64,000 nt of DNA, from positions 266,433,360 through 266,497,359 of the forward strand of contig OW240915.1 in assembly GCA_933207985.1 (NCBI GenBank). Reading direction: 5' to 3'. The position numbers were made by a program, and so were the translations under genes. The DNA is from Pelobates cultripes. Taxonomy: Eukaryota > Chordata > Amphibia > Anura > Pelobatidae. The first letter of the stretch is position 1. Each line of letters starts with the position of its first letter. The notes below the pieces were generated by a model, which saw nothing but the letters and a program-made list of their open reading frames with translations, searched no databases and was not told the DNA's origin. Below are positions 1 to 10,319 of this stretch, in pieces.

Positions 1-438
1 GGGATGGAACATAGACGAATGTGCTAGCTAAGGGAATAACTTGAATTTTCTGCTAATTTTTTATTTTTTTATTTTTATCGGTTTGTTGATTTGGGTAGTC
101 AACTCTTTACCTAATTACACTTCATACTGTTGTCTGTTGTGTGAGGAAATAGGCTATTGTTCTATGTCCCAGGTTATTATGGGTACATCATTATTTATTT
201 TTTCCCACTGAAATCAATATATATAGGATGTTTGTGTAAATTACTGTTATCACTGTACCCTGCTGCTGTAGCAACGGTGCCAGAGTTTCTCACCATGTGC
301 TTAAACCCTTGTTTTCCATGTATGTGAAGAGAGAGATGGGAGACATTCTTAATTATCGAGGACTGTGGAGGTCCCTGCTTTGTTTTTTGTTTTGTTATTT
401 AGCAACTGTTAGAATTGTTTTTTTTTTCTTGCAGGTAT
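1..438. other. AT-rich flank, no gene seen
   Basis: This is AT-rich DNA without an ORF of note and without a recognised repeat. It ends in a poly-T tract (about 418-428) just before the TA at 439-440, the target site of the first Tc1-like element. Confidence 0.5.
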
Positions 439-440
439 TA

Positions 441-1984
441 CAGGGAGTGCAGAATTATTAGGCAAGTTGTATTTTTGAGGATTAATTTTATTATTGAACA
501 ACAACCATGTTCTCAATGAACCCAAAAAACTCATTAATATCAAAGCTGAATATTTTTGGAAGTAGTTTTTAGTTTGTTTTTAGTTATAGCTATGTTAGGG
601 GGATATCTGTGTGTGCAGGTGACTATTACTGTGCATAATTATTAGGCAACTTAACAAAAAACAAATATATACCCATTTCAATTATTTATTATTACCAGTG
701 AAACCAATATAACATCTCAACATTCACAAATATACATTTCTGACATTCAAAAACAAAACAAAAACAAATCAGTGACCAATATAGCCACCTTTCTTTGCAA
801 GGACACTCAAAAGCCTGCCATCCATGGATTCTGTCAGTGTTTTGATCTGTTCACCATCAACATTGCATGCAGCAGCAACCACAGCCTCCCAGACACTGTT
901 CAGAGAGGTGTACTGTTTTCCCTCCTTGTAAATCTCACATTTGATGATGGACCACAGGTTCTCAATGGGGTTCAGATCAGGTGAACAAGGAGGCCATGTC
1001 ATTAGATTTTCTTCTTTTATACCCTTTCTTGCCAGCCACGCTGTGGAGTACTTGGACGCGTGTGATGGAGCATTGTCCTGCATGAAAATCATGTTCTTGA
1101 AGGATGCAGACTTCTTCTGTACCACTGCTTGAAGAAGGTGTCTTCCAGGAACTGGCAGTTGAGCTTGACTCCATCCTCAACAAAAGGCCCCACAAGCTCA
1201 TCTTTGATGATACCAGCCCAAACCAGTACTCCACCTCCACCTTGCTGGCGTCTGAGTCGGACTGGAGCTCTCTGCCCTTTACCAATCCAGCCACGGGCCC
1301 ATCCATCTGGCCCATCAAGACTCACTCTCATTTCATCAGTCCATAAAACCTTAGAAAAATCAGTCTTGAGATATTTCTTGGCCCAGTCTTGACGTTTCAG
1401 CTTGTGTGTCTTGTTCAGTGGTGGTCGTCTTTCAGCCTTTCTTACCTTGGCCATGTCTCTGAGTATTGCACACCTTGTGCTTTTGGGCACTCCAGTGATG
1501 TTGCAGCTCTGAAATATGGCCAAACTGGTGGCAAGTGGCATCGTGGCAGCTGCACGCTTGACTTTTCTCAGTTCATGGGCAGTTATTTTGCGCCTTGGTT
1601 TTTCCACACGCTTCTTGCGACCCTGTTGACTATTTTGAATGAAACGCTTGATTGTTCGATGATCACGCTTCAGAAGCTTTGCAATTTTAAGAGTGCTGCA
1701 TCCCTCTGCAAGATATCTCACTATTTTTGACTTTTCTGAGCCTGTCAAGTCCTTCTTTTGACCCATTTTGCCAAAGGAAAGGAAGTTGCCTAATAATTAT
1801 GCACACCTGATATAGGGTGTTGATGTCATTAGACCACACCCCTTCTCATTACAGAGATGCACATCACCTAATATGCTTAATTGGTAGTAGGCTTTCGAGC
1901 CTATACAGCTTGGAGTAAGACAACATGCATAAAGAGGATGATGTGGTCAAAATACTAATTTGCCTAATAATTCTGCACTCCATG
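441..1984 (-). mobile_element. Tc1/mariner DD37E element, copy 1 (defective)
   Basis: The element starts CAGGGAGTGCAGAATTATTA and ends with the inverted form, bounded by TA on both sides (439-440 and 1985-1986), the target duplication expected for Tc1/mariner. A second, inner copy of the terminal motif (TGCATAATTATTAGGCAAC) lies at about 632-650 and, inverted, at 1785-1803. Each end therefore has two repeats, an IR/DR arrangement like that of Sleeping Beauty-type elements. It is closely similar to the copy at 10320-11881 but in opposite orientation and 18 bp shorter. The right terminus carries one substitution (ACTCCATG instead of ACTCCCTG). Confidence 0.95.
769..1766 (-). pseudogene. Tc1/mariner transposase, frameshifted copy
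   Basis: The reading frame starts at ATG 1766 (MGQKKDLTGSEKSK) and corresponds to the 338-residue transposase at 10538-11554. It runs about 215 codons in frame, then a single-base deletion near 1117, in the codons for the Tyr-Arg-Lys run, throws it into another frame; the rest continues in the second frame to 769. There is also an in-frame 12-bp loss that removes four residues between the first and second catalytic aspartates, and two smaller in-frame losses. The three catalytic residues (WTDE, QDNAPSH, PDLNPIENLW) are still encoded but split over two frames, so no full-length protein can be made. The product would have cut and pasted DNA at TA sites. The breaks look young because the rest is nearly identical to the intact copy. 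Confidence 0.93.
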
Positions 1985-1986
1985 TA

Positions 1987-2307
1987 GTTTTATTGCTCCA
2001 TCACTATTTTATTATTGTGGGGTGTCTTGGAGACAAAATAATGGATCCACAAAACTGCTTGAATAGTGGGTTAAATTGCACCTCTGAGGGTTTTTTAACT
2101 ATTTGCCCACTGGCTGCTCCTGCTAATAGCATGCAGTGGACTTGTGCATGGAGAGAAATTTAGGTTTGCATGAACCATTTTGTCTTAAAATCAAATATTT
2201 TCAGGATGGACACATGTCTACCATATGTTGGTTCGGTTCGGCAAAATGATAGTACCAAAAAATTTATTTTAACAAATCTGACTAAATAAAAGGGCACAAA
2301 AAAGGGG
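1987..2307. other. Spacer, no gene seen
   Basis: This is non-repetitive, AT-rich DNA between the Tc1 copy and the hAT-like element. Only short chance ORFs are present. Confidence 0.4.
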
Positions 2308-2439
2308 TCAATCAGTAGTGATGTCGCGAACATCAAATTTTATGTTCGCGTACCGCGAACCCGAACTTCCTCAAATGTTCGCGAACCGGGCGAACCTGGC
2401 GAATCGCCATAGACTTCAATAGGCAGGCGAATTTTAAAA

Positions 2440-2830
2440 CCCACAGGGACTCTTTCTGGTTGAAGGAGGGGTGGTGGCCACCTACTCTCCTCCCCCCCCC
2501 GGCCCCCACCCCTGGGCGGCGGGTGGGAGCCATAAAGATAATGAGGGGGGGACCTACTGTCCTCCCCCTCTCCGGCCCCCACCCCTGGGCGGCGGGTGGG
2601 GGCCATAATGATAATGAGGGGGGGACCTACTGTCCTCCCCCCCCGGCCCCCACCGCTGGGCGGCGGGTGGAGGCCATAAAGATAATGAGGGGGGGACCTA
2701 CAGTCTTTGGCCCCCACCCCTGAGCGGTGGGTGGGAGCCCTAAAATTAACAATAAGGGGGGGACCTACTGTCCCCTCTCCCGGCCCCCACCCCTGAGGCC
2801 CCCACAGCCTGTGGCTGCTCACTGTTAAAA
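2440..2830. repeat. G/C-rich minisatellite, about 80-bp unit
   Basis: About five imperfect units repeat, each containing GGGGGGACCTACTGTC, a C-rich run, CCCCCACCCCTGGGCGG and GGGAGCCATAAAGATAATGAG. The open frames crossing it arise from the repeat and are not genes. Confidence 0.85.
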
Positions 2831-3102
2831 AATTTGAGCGGGTGGGGGGGTTCTAAAATAATACAGGGGACCTATTGTTCTCTGGTTTCGACGTTCGAGC
2901 TGGGGCTCCTGGGGACCCTAGCCACCCCTCCTCCCCAAAAATTTTAGCCCCTACCTACCCTCACTATAAGCTGAACCGACGCACTAAAATGTAAACCAGC
3001 GCTTATTGCAGGGTCATTCGTTTCATGGATACCTCACAGCAGATTGCGCCTGCAGGTCGGGAAGGCTGGCTTATAAAGCATATTGCCAGTTTTTCCTGCA
3101 AT

Positions 3103-3475
3103 TAGGTTGTTAGAACACTCTGATTGGCTGCTTTTGGCCAATCACAGTGCTCTGTGTCATTTTACACAGCGTGGGAAAGTTCTTTGGAATTTTCCCACGC
3201 TGTGTAAAATGACAGAGCACTGTGATTGGATGGATTTCAAGCCATCCAATCACAGTGCTCTGTGTCATTTTACACAGCGTGGGAAAATTCAATTTTCCAA
3301 CGCTGTGTAAAATGACACAGAGCACTGTGATTGGATGGATTTCAAGCCATCCAATCACAGTGCTCTGTGTCATTTTACACAGCGTGGGAAAGTTCAATTT
3401 TCCCACGCTGTGTAAAATGACAAAGAGCACTCTGATTGGCTTAAACCAGCCAATCAGAGTGTTCTTAGCCTAATT
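3103..3475. repeat. Alternating inverted (palindromic) repeat array
   Basis: A unit of about 58 bp, containing CCAATCACAGTGCTCTGTG and ATTTTACACAGCGTGGGAAA, alternates with its reverse complement at least six times, joined by two small hinges (AAGTTCAATTTT and GGATGGATTTCAAGCCATCC). The whole block can fold into a chain of near-perfect hairpins. The frames read on both strands are almost the same peptide, as expected for a palindrome. Confidence 0.9.
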
Positions 3476-3829
3476 GCAGGGCGTGGCAAGGCTTTATAAG
3501 CCTTCCCCCGCCCTGCAGAGCTCAGTCTGCGCGGAGCCCTCCATGGGTGAACATGGATTATTTTTTTGTGCGCTCGTTTTTTTTTTTGTTTGTTTTTTTT
3601 TTTATTGCGTCGGTTCTTATGACTTTTTATTTGGCCTTTTTTGGGGCTGAAAAGAGAAGATTGTAGAAGAAAGAAAACATCAAATGGTAAGTTATTTTTA
3701 TCAATTTTTTTTTTTTACAGGTTTTTAGTTAAAGGTCCCCACCTCATTATTTTTAGGGTGAGGGGGGTAGGTAGGGAGATCATTTTTTTTGGGGGGGGAG
3801 GGGTGACTAGGGTCCCCCCCCTTTGTGTT

Positions 3830-4310
3830 TAGGGCCCCCACCCACCGCTCAGGGGTGGGGGCCAGGGGGACAATAGGTCCCCCCTTATTGTTAATTTTAG
3901 GGTCCCCACCCACCGCTCAGGGGTGAGGGCCAGGGGGGGACAATAGGTCCCCCACAGTTACCTCTTAGGGGCCCCCCACCCACCTCAGGGTAGCCGGGGA
4001 CACAAGAAGTCCCCCCCCTTATTGCTGGCTAGGGCCCCACCCAATCACCAGGGTAATGGGACAGTAGGTCCCCCCACAGTTATTTTTTAGGGCCCCCACC
4101 CACCTCTCAGGGTGGAAATGTATTGTGCAGGTCCCCCCGGTTGTTATTTTCTAGGCCCCCACCCACCGCTCACAGGGTAATGGGGACAGTAGGTCCCTCC
4201 CTTATTGTTATTTTTAGGCCCCCACCCAAATCGCCTCAGGGTAGGCCGGAGGAGGACAATAGGTCCCCCTATTAGTATTTAGGCTCCAATCGGGGACCTT
4301 TTTAACAGTG
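3830..4310. repeat. G/C-rich minisatellite, inverted relative to 2440-2830
   Basis: Roughly seven imperfect units of 60-80 bp, with CCCACCCACCGCTCAGGG and GACAATAGGTCCCCC. The unit is the reverse complement of the one at 2440-2830, giving the hAT-like element an overall palindromic layout. Confidence 0.8.
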
Positions 4311-4533
4311 AGCAGCCACAGGCTGCTCACTGTTTAATAGACATGCCCCTACTTGCGGTATTGCGAGTAGGGGCACAATTTACTAATACTAAGTAATTTT
4401 TACTTAGTATTAGTAAATTAATAGGGGGCGGATCGAACCGCGCATATGTTCGCCGTCCGTGGCGAACGCGAACACGCTATGTTTGCCGGGAACTATTCGC
4501 CGGCGAACCGTTTGGGACATCACTATCAATCAG

Positions 4534-4696
4534 TATACTGTACTGCAAAATGTATACCTAATATATATATATTATATATATATATATTGTCGTTTCTTCA
4601 CCTCCCCATTTGGTTCACAGATTGAGTGACAAAATGCAAACTATAGATGGAAAAAAACAGTAGCAGTTAAAAAAATCTCTGAATATATAGATATAG

Positions 4697-4729
<33 letters not shown>

Positions 4730-6955
4730 CTTTTTTTGCTGCCACATGCAGTGGTGCCCCATGCAGGATGTAAAATCACGAATCACAAATTAAAACATAT
4801 ATGCTCGTCCATTGAACATTTGAAGTAGTTCGTGATTTTGCTATATTCCAGCACCAAGTTTGGTAATTCCCCAATCAACCCAATTTCAGATGAACTGCGG
4901 TTTGCAACAAAACAAATCTCCAAGTCTAGTGGGGAAATAGTTAGGATTTTTAAAATCTGGGCCCTGATTTTAAGCATCTAGGTTTGGATTTTACCAAATT
5001 TGGGTCTGTATTTCAGCTGTCCAGAAGCTTTCGGTCAAGCTGAAATCTGGAATTTGAGGGGTGGGGCCTGACAGCCAAGATGGCCAGACCTATCTTACAG
5101 CATAACCAAGCCTAACAGTATACCTGCTATAATCTTGTTGTGGACAGCCCTGAGCAATCGGAGGACGGTTACAGCATTTAGTGTCAACTTGTAGAAGTCT
5201 TTTCTCCTGCCGCCCAAATACCTGGAAAGCCTTCCGTACTTCGGAGCGCCAACAGACCTGCGACCCTACCGAGTGGAGAAGGGAGAGTCCTTGGAAATGC
5301 GGTCCTGGCTCCCTTTATGGTATTGCACAAGAGGGTGAAGATTGGTGGTACAGCAGATCTGCTACTGACCATGAGCATAAAGTCTGGATGTCTTTACAAG
5401 ACTGCATTGGGGATGGAAATTTGAAGGAGGACTGTATCTTGTTGCCTACCAGTGGCATTGGATGAATGACTAATCCCTGCTCTGTTATAGTTCTGTTATA
5501 GTTTTCCAGCCTATGAATAGTTCAGGAATATTTGTTCTCTCACTATATTGGCACCAGTACCCAGAGGCACTAATGCTATTTGTTTTAATGTTAATCCAGC
5601 ACAGTTTACTATGTTACACTCATGCATGCATGCATAGCGTGTTTATTTTATAAGTGTATACTCATGCATATCTATCCGGTTTCATTCGTTATATTTTAAA
5701 ATTAGGCTGAATATTTCTGGAGCTACGCTACATGTATTTTTACCCATTGATTTACTCATGTTTCTCATATGCTAAGTCAAGTTATGTGTGTTAACACCTG
5801 CTCTAACTCCTTTTTGCTTGTACTGTAACTTGAATCCGCCTTTGTGATTGACACATAAAAACAGAAAATGTTTTTTTGTTTTTTTAATGTTCAGGAATTT
5901 GATCATTGGAGCCTGCTCTACAAACCCCTAAATCCCAAATTCTCCAGACTGCAATCAGCTACCCTATCTAACCATAGATGCAGTGATTAAAAGAGGGTCA
6001 GTTATTTTTTTGTAATTTTTAATGGTAGTTCACATTTAAAGGTTCGGTATCGACTGTGGAAGAAAAGCTTCAGTTTGTAAGAACTGTCAATAGATAGAGG
6101 CATGACTCATATCTGTTAGAACAAAGTACATTTAAAAACAAAATCCATTTCCTGCCTCGAGATAAGCTTTCAGATTTCAGCTTTCAACATACTAATCCAA
6201 ATCTAAACTATATTATAGAAAACAAATATGTTGTGCTATCGTTATCAATGACAGAAAATAAGCAGATGTTCCTTATAAAGTTTTCATTATGACTTCAGGC
6301 TAATTTGGTTTATTATATTCTCCTTGTATATCACTGCGTACCAGCTTTCTAAAACACTTTAGAACCAAATGTAAAACATTGCCGTCATCACAATCTGGTC
6401 CATGAAAACCCGATGCCCACATGCTTGGCAGCTCAATGCAGCCTTTTGGTCATTAATACTGACAGTTATTATATTTTGAAATAAAATCCTTAACTAATAT
6501 TTTGCTATGCGGGGCATATACAGTCAGTGGTCTGTCACAGGTCCTGACGTGGTTAATTTACATGACATAGCCCTTACATCTAAGCCCTTTTTAGATTTCT
6601 GTTTCATTTTTCTAAAGTAACATTGTATTGTAGTAATTTAAATTGACAAAGTTCATTATGCTCACACATCGCTGTCGATTCAGCTGATCCAAAAGAAAAT
6701 GAACAAACTATCCCCTTAAAGAAAAGCATTATATGTACATAGACTTTAGTATTGATATAAGTTACAAACGTATTACGGATGTAAAATAAATTCAATATTT
6801 GAATAGATTTTTGTCCAAAGTCCCTAGTGGCTGGCTGGCTTACAGTCAATCGCAAGCATAGAAATTGCAAAATATAATCAGCGATTGTTCTCCAGGGTTG
6901 GAATTCTTACAAGAGCAAATATGAACTGATTTGCGTGCTTAGATTGCCAATTTAA
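4534..6955. other. Spacer with simple repeats and a possible LINE 5' fragment
   Basis: An alternating TA tract (about 4559-4590) and a TA/GA tract (about 4679-4729) are present. At 5045-5470 a GC-richer stretch beginning GGGGTGGGGCCTGACAGCC and AAGATGGCC resembles the 5' leader of amphibian L1-type elements. It contains a 94-codon frame (5181-5465) with no recognised domain. The remainder is AT-rich with no supported gene. Confidence 0.4.
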
Positions 6956-7157
6956 CCCAATATTCCTTATTATTATTATTTTTATATAGCGGCAACGAAT
7001 TACGTAACGCTATACAATGGGTCGACTAACAAACATGTAGTTGTATAGAAATAGAAAAGGAGAAAGGGTGGCGCTAATAGAAAAATGTGCTACTAATATA
7101 GCATGCAGCAAAAACACCTTAGTGTATAGTCACTACATACACTTACATATACAAATG

Positions 7158-7721
7158 AAAAAACAGGAGTAGGTGATTGCGCAGGTAGCTTGTAAGTCCA
7201 CAAATTTGTGGTACGTCCCTAGGTTCTGTAAAAATAGAACACCAACATAGGGTAGTATGTCAAACATATAATATACAATTGAGAAGCTTGGAAAAACTCA
7301 CAATTTGATGAGCATTTATAAGTTTGCTCTAAACTATATAGCTGGAGTGAATCATTCAGATGTACATAGATCCAATGTATAGGTCCCCCAGGAGGTGTTT
7401 GCAGTCCTCAAGCAGGTAAATCAGGAACCAGGTAACCGGGTACAGGTAGAAAATAAATTTATTATAATAAAACACAATAAAAAGCACAACGCGTTTCGAC
7501 CCAACAGAGAGGGTCTTCCTCAGGTGCAGGTATAAGTTACAATGAGAGATATTCACAATTTATAAAGCAAACAATTAACAATCAATTACAGGTGTATAAA
7601 CAATAAGTCCCTCCCCTTAGTAGTATACAGGTGATGTTCCAGCCTCTTTCCGCCACCTCCAACATGTCAGCCAATTGTGGAGTCCTATAGTGTTCATTGT
7701 GACCTTCCCAACATGGCCGCC
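7158..7721 (-). repeat. PLE terminal repeat, left arm of a 564-bp inverted repeat
   Basis: It is the reverse complement of 8886-9450 with only a few differences (one near 7393-7396, one near 7252). The element extends a further 112 bp (7046-7157) beyond the arm at its 3' end. The same 66-codon frame appears in both arms, which shows the repeat relation and not a gene. Confidence 0.93.
7484..7527 (-). ncRNA. Hammerhead-ribozyme-like motif in the PLE, left copy
   Basis: On the minus strand the order is: GCAC (stem I), CTGAGGA (the catalytic box CUGANGA), one extra A, GACCC - 8-nt loop - GGGTC (stem II), GAA, then ACGCGT followed by T and GTGC (stem I partner). ACGCGT is self-complementary, so stem III is only two base pairs in one molecule but six in a dimer. 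The presumed cleavage site is after GTT. PLEs are known to carry minimal type I hammerheads with short stem III. The extra A between the core box and stem II departs from the textbook core, so activity is uncertain. Confidence 0.7.
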
Positions 7722-7785
7722 ATACACGGCCAGCTTGTGTTCGTCACTTCCGGTTTGTCCGGTTTACGGTTATGTCACTTCCGGT
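7708..7785 (-). promoter_or_regulatory. Possible PLE promoter: paired ETS sites and a YY1-like site
   Basis: Two identical CACTTCCGGT words (7745-7754, 7776-7785), reading ACCGGAAGTG on the element's coding strand, lie 31 bp apart, each next to a TGAC that could be half of a CRE. A YY1-like CAACATGGCCGCC follows at about 7709-7721. ETS plus YY1 sites are typical of TATA-less vertebrate promoters. The position, between the ORF stop (8174) and the ribozyme-like motif, fits a promoter inside the PLE terminal repeat. Inferred from motifs only. Confidence 0.4.
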
Positions 7786-8173
7786 TTCGTCATTACTGTG
7801 TGATTATCCGGCGATCTATTAATGACGTTAACACATCCCCCAATAGGGGTGGAATACACCATCAGTCCAAAAATCGGCCATATTTAAAATGGGAAAACGG
7901 AGAGACAATAATAAAAAATTATATTACACAAATAGATCAGGAATCATAAATAAAGAATTAAGAACAATAGTTAAGACTTGTTTTTCTAATATATAGAAAC
8001 AACATCTCATAAAGTGAAATAAAAAATATAAAAAATACAAAAATGACAGTTTTTAATACATTAAAAGCATTTATAATAAAAACTGTGTATACTGCCAAAA
8101 CATAAAATGCATTAAAATGTGTTAAGAACCAATTAAAGCTTCTAAATTGGACTTAATTAAAGGTATAGTGATT

Positions 8174-8885
8174 TTACAAAATAGAACCAATTTCGAAATC
8201 TATATTCAACCCTTTAGGACATAAAGTTTGCAACTCAAAAATCCAATTGGATTCTTTCTTACTTAGATTAAATGTGATGTTCCCTCCCCTCCAATGGGTT
8301 TGGACTTGCTGTATTGCCATAAATTCCAATTCTTTAGGATTTGAGTTATGTTTAAATAAGAAGTGATTTGACACACTGTGGTTAACAAAACCATTCCTTA
8401 TATTTCTGACGTGTTCATACAACCTAGTTTTAAGGGGTCTTGAGGTCTTCCCTATGTATTGTAGGCCGCAAGTGCACTGTAATAAGTATATAACATTTTT
8501 AGACTTGCATGTAATAAAATAATTAATATTATATTTATTATTGGTTATATGAGATGTAAAATGATCTTTCTTTTTAGAGTCTAATTTCATATTCTTGCAG
8601 GCATGGCAGTTGCCACAGTGGTAAAAACCTTTAGTTGTTTTAGACCAATTACTTAAAAAATGATTGTTATCCACTTCCTGTTTCTCCACATAATTTGAGG
8701 TTAGGATCTGTTTGAAATTTTTTGCCCCTCTGAAGATAAACTTGGGATTTTCACCAATATACTCCTGGATATCCTGATCTTGTTTTAAAATATTCCAATT
8801 TTTGTTTATAATCTTTTTTAATGATCCTATATTACTACAAAAATCGAAGATCAACGGAATTTGTTTGGTTGGTAAAGTTTGGTCT
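8174..8885 (-). pseudogene. PLE ORF 3' part: linker and GIY-YIG endonuclease
   Basis: About 237 codons of Penelope-like sequence, open to a stop at 8174. The frame runs on upstream to 8932, but those codons come from the inverted terminal copy and begin without an ATG, so the true protein start and the whole reverse transcriptase are lost. In order there are a basic C-terminal reverse-transcriptase remnant (IINKNWNILKQD), a cysteine/histidine cluster (HCGNCHACKNM) typical of PLE linkers, and the GIY-YIG core (VIYLLQCTCGLQYIGKT) with the following Arg and the H...N pattern (RLYEHVRNIRNG). In PLEs this nuclease nicks target DNA to start reverse transcription. The domain is uninterrupted and its catalytic residues are visible, but the truncated copy cannot move on its own. 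Confidence 0.9.
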
Positions 8886-9450
8886 GGCGGCCATGTTGGG
8901 AAGGTCACAATGAACACTATAGGACTCCACAATTGGCTGACATGTTGGAGGTGGCGGAAAGAGGCTGGAACATCACCTGTATACTACTAAGGGGAGGGAC
9001 TTATTGTTTATACACCTGTAATTGATTGTTAATTGTTTGCTTTATAAATTGTGAATATCTCTCATTGTAACTTATACCTGCACCTGAGGAAGACCCTCTC
9101 TGTTGGGTCGAAACGCGTTGTGCTTTTTATTGTGTTTTATTATAATAAATTTATTTTCTACCTGTACCCGGTTACCTGGTTCCTGATTTACCTGCTAGAG
9201 GACTGCAAACACCTCCTGGGGGACCTATACATTGGATCTATGTACATCTGAATGATTCACTCCAGCTATATAGTTTAGAGCAAACTTATAAATGCTCATC
9301 AAATTGTGAGTTTTTCCAAGCTTCTCAATTGTATATTATATGTTTGACATAATACCCTATGTTGGTGTTCTATTTTTACAGAACCTAGGGACGTACCACA
9401 AATTTGTGGACTTACAAGCTACCTGCGCAATCACCTACTCCTGTTTTTTC
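8886..9450 (+). repeat. PLE terminal repeat, right (inverted) arm
   Basis: Reverse complement of 7158-7721. It sits at the element's 5' side in inverted orientation and ends directly at the target duplication (9451). It supplies the spurious first codons of the endonuclease frame. Confidence 0.92.
9080..9123 (+). ncRNA. Hammerhead-ribozyme-like motif in the PLE, right copy
   Basis: Same as the left copy but on the plus strand: stem I GCAC 9080-9083 with GTGC 9120-9123, core CTGAGGA 9084-9090, extra A 9091, stem II 9092-9096 with 9105-9109, GAA 9110-9112, palindromic ACGCGT 9113-9118, and presumed cleavage after T9119. All pairing positions are conserved between the two arms. Confidence 0.7.
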
Positions 9451-9570
9451 ACAAACATGTAGTTGTAACCAGACAAGTTTGACGCACAGAAACAAAGGGG
9501 TTGAGGGCCCTGCTCAATGAGCTTACATGCTAGAGGGAGTCGGGTAAAGTGACACAAAAGGTAAGGGAAG

Positions 9571-10317
9571 TATTGGGGAAGTAGACTGGTAAAATAGTAT
9601 TCAATGAAGACTTAGTGTGGGGGTTTTGGAGCTGTTTTGCAACAGTTTAATTGATATACTTTTGTGAAGAAGTGAGTTTTTAAATAATTGTACAGTTTTA
9701 AATGCTTTCTTATTAATTTAGAGTATTATAAAGGGTACAAAGTTTGAACTAAACTATGTTTTTTTACTCATGGGGTATTGGGAGTAAATGCTCATCTAGA
9801 ATAACAACCCCTGGAATATGACCTCAGCACTATAGAGAAGATTCACATATAATGTTTTTATCTGCTTACATGGAACTAGAGAAGAGTTGTTATTTGGTAA
9901 TTTTATATTAATAATTAGCAATTGACTTTGCCAAGAAATATACAAGAAAAGAAGATCAAGATTCTTAATTTGAATATTCGTTATATTAATCAGGTGCAAC
10001 AGTTATCTTACCAATATTCAACCTGTTCTACCTGACCCTTATATCCTCTAAACTGGGCTGAACCTAAATTTCAATTAACAGAATTATCCTTCTTGTTTAA
10101 GCCCCCTCTGGGGCCTTGGTATGCGAATCACCCATGGTGAAGACCTTTTGCCTAAAGGACATGATAATGGTATAGTTCATGGTAAGCTTCACAAAACGTC
10201 CCTTGGGGTCGCACTAACTGAAGGCTCTCAATATGCCAGAGAAGGTGTATGACTGTTTCCACTGGTGCAACAAGTTCACATATGTTCATGAATGTACCAG
10301 TGTGCCATGTCTTTCTA
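9571..10317. other. Spacer, no gene seen
   Basis: AT-rich, non-repetitive as far as can be read. Short ORFs only, without recognisable domains. Confidence 0.4.
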
Positions 10318-10319
10318 TA

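Larger units (their letters stand above)
2316..4525. mobile_element. hAT-like non-autonomous element A
   Basis: Both ends read TAGTGATGTC inward, and the element is flanked by a perfect 8-bp duplication TCAATCAG (2308-2315 and 4526-4533). An 8-bp duplication with this type of terminus is characteristic of the hAT superfamily. The subterminal 100 bp on each side is rich in TTCGCGAAC-type palindromes. There is no transposase ORF. The interior is taken up by two minisatellite blocks in opposite orientation (2440-2830, 3830-4310) around a palindromic array (3103-3475). About 60 bp at 3483-3545 resemble a GC-rich core with a TATAA-like box, but no transcript can be inferred. It must be mobilised, if at all, by a transposase made elsewhere. 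Confidence 0.88.
7046..9450 (-). mobile_element. Penelope-like retroelement, 5'-truncated, with inverted terminal copy
   Basis: The insert is 2405 bp, flanked by a perfect 17-bp duplication (7029-7045 and 9451-9467), a size compatible with target-primed insertion. In the minus orientation it reads: an inverted copy of the terminal repeat (9450-8886), the 3' end of the PLE ORF with its GIY-YIG endonuclease (8885-8174), a presumed untranslated or promoter stretch, then the forward terminal repeat (7721-7046). The reverse transcriptase part is missing. The inverted copies are about 99% identical by eye, so the insertion looks recent. 5' truncation joined to an inverted terminal copy is a known PLE insertion form. 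Confidence 0.9.
6956..9570 (+). repeat. Older dispersed repeat, split by the PLE insertion
   Basis: The left part (about 6961-7045; TATTATTATT, then TATATAGCGGCAACG and CTATACAATGGG) and the right part (about 9451-9565; GGGCCCTGCTCAATGAGC) are the two halves of a widespread vertebrate repeat. The word ACAAACATGTAGTTGTA occurs at the end of the left half and again at the start of the right half, so the halves join cleanly once the insert is removed. Confidence 0.65.

Noticed and set aside
2340..2822. 160-codon frame with Pro/Gly repeats on the minus strand
   Set aside because: It is the G/C-rich minisatellite of the hAT-like element read through; no start context or domain.
3110..3473. Two nearly identical proteins on opposite strands with ILHSVGK repeats
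   Set aside because: Same peptide on both strands is explained by the palindromic array.
7356..9251. Identical 66-codon frames on opposite strands, at first sight a duplicated gene
   Set aside because: They are the two arms of the PLE inverted repeat; no start or domain evidence.
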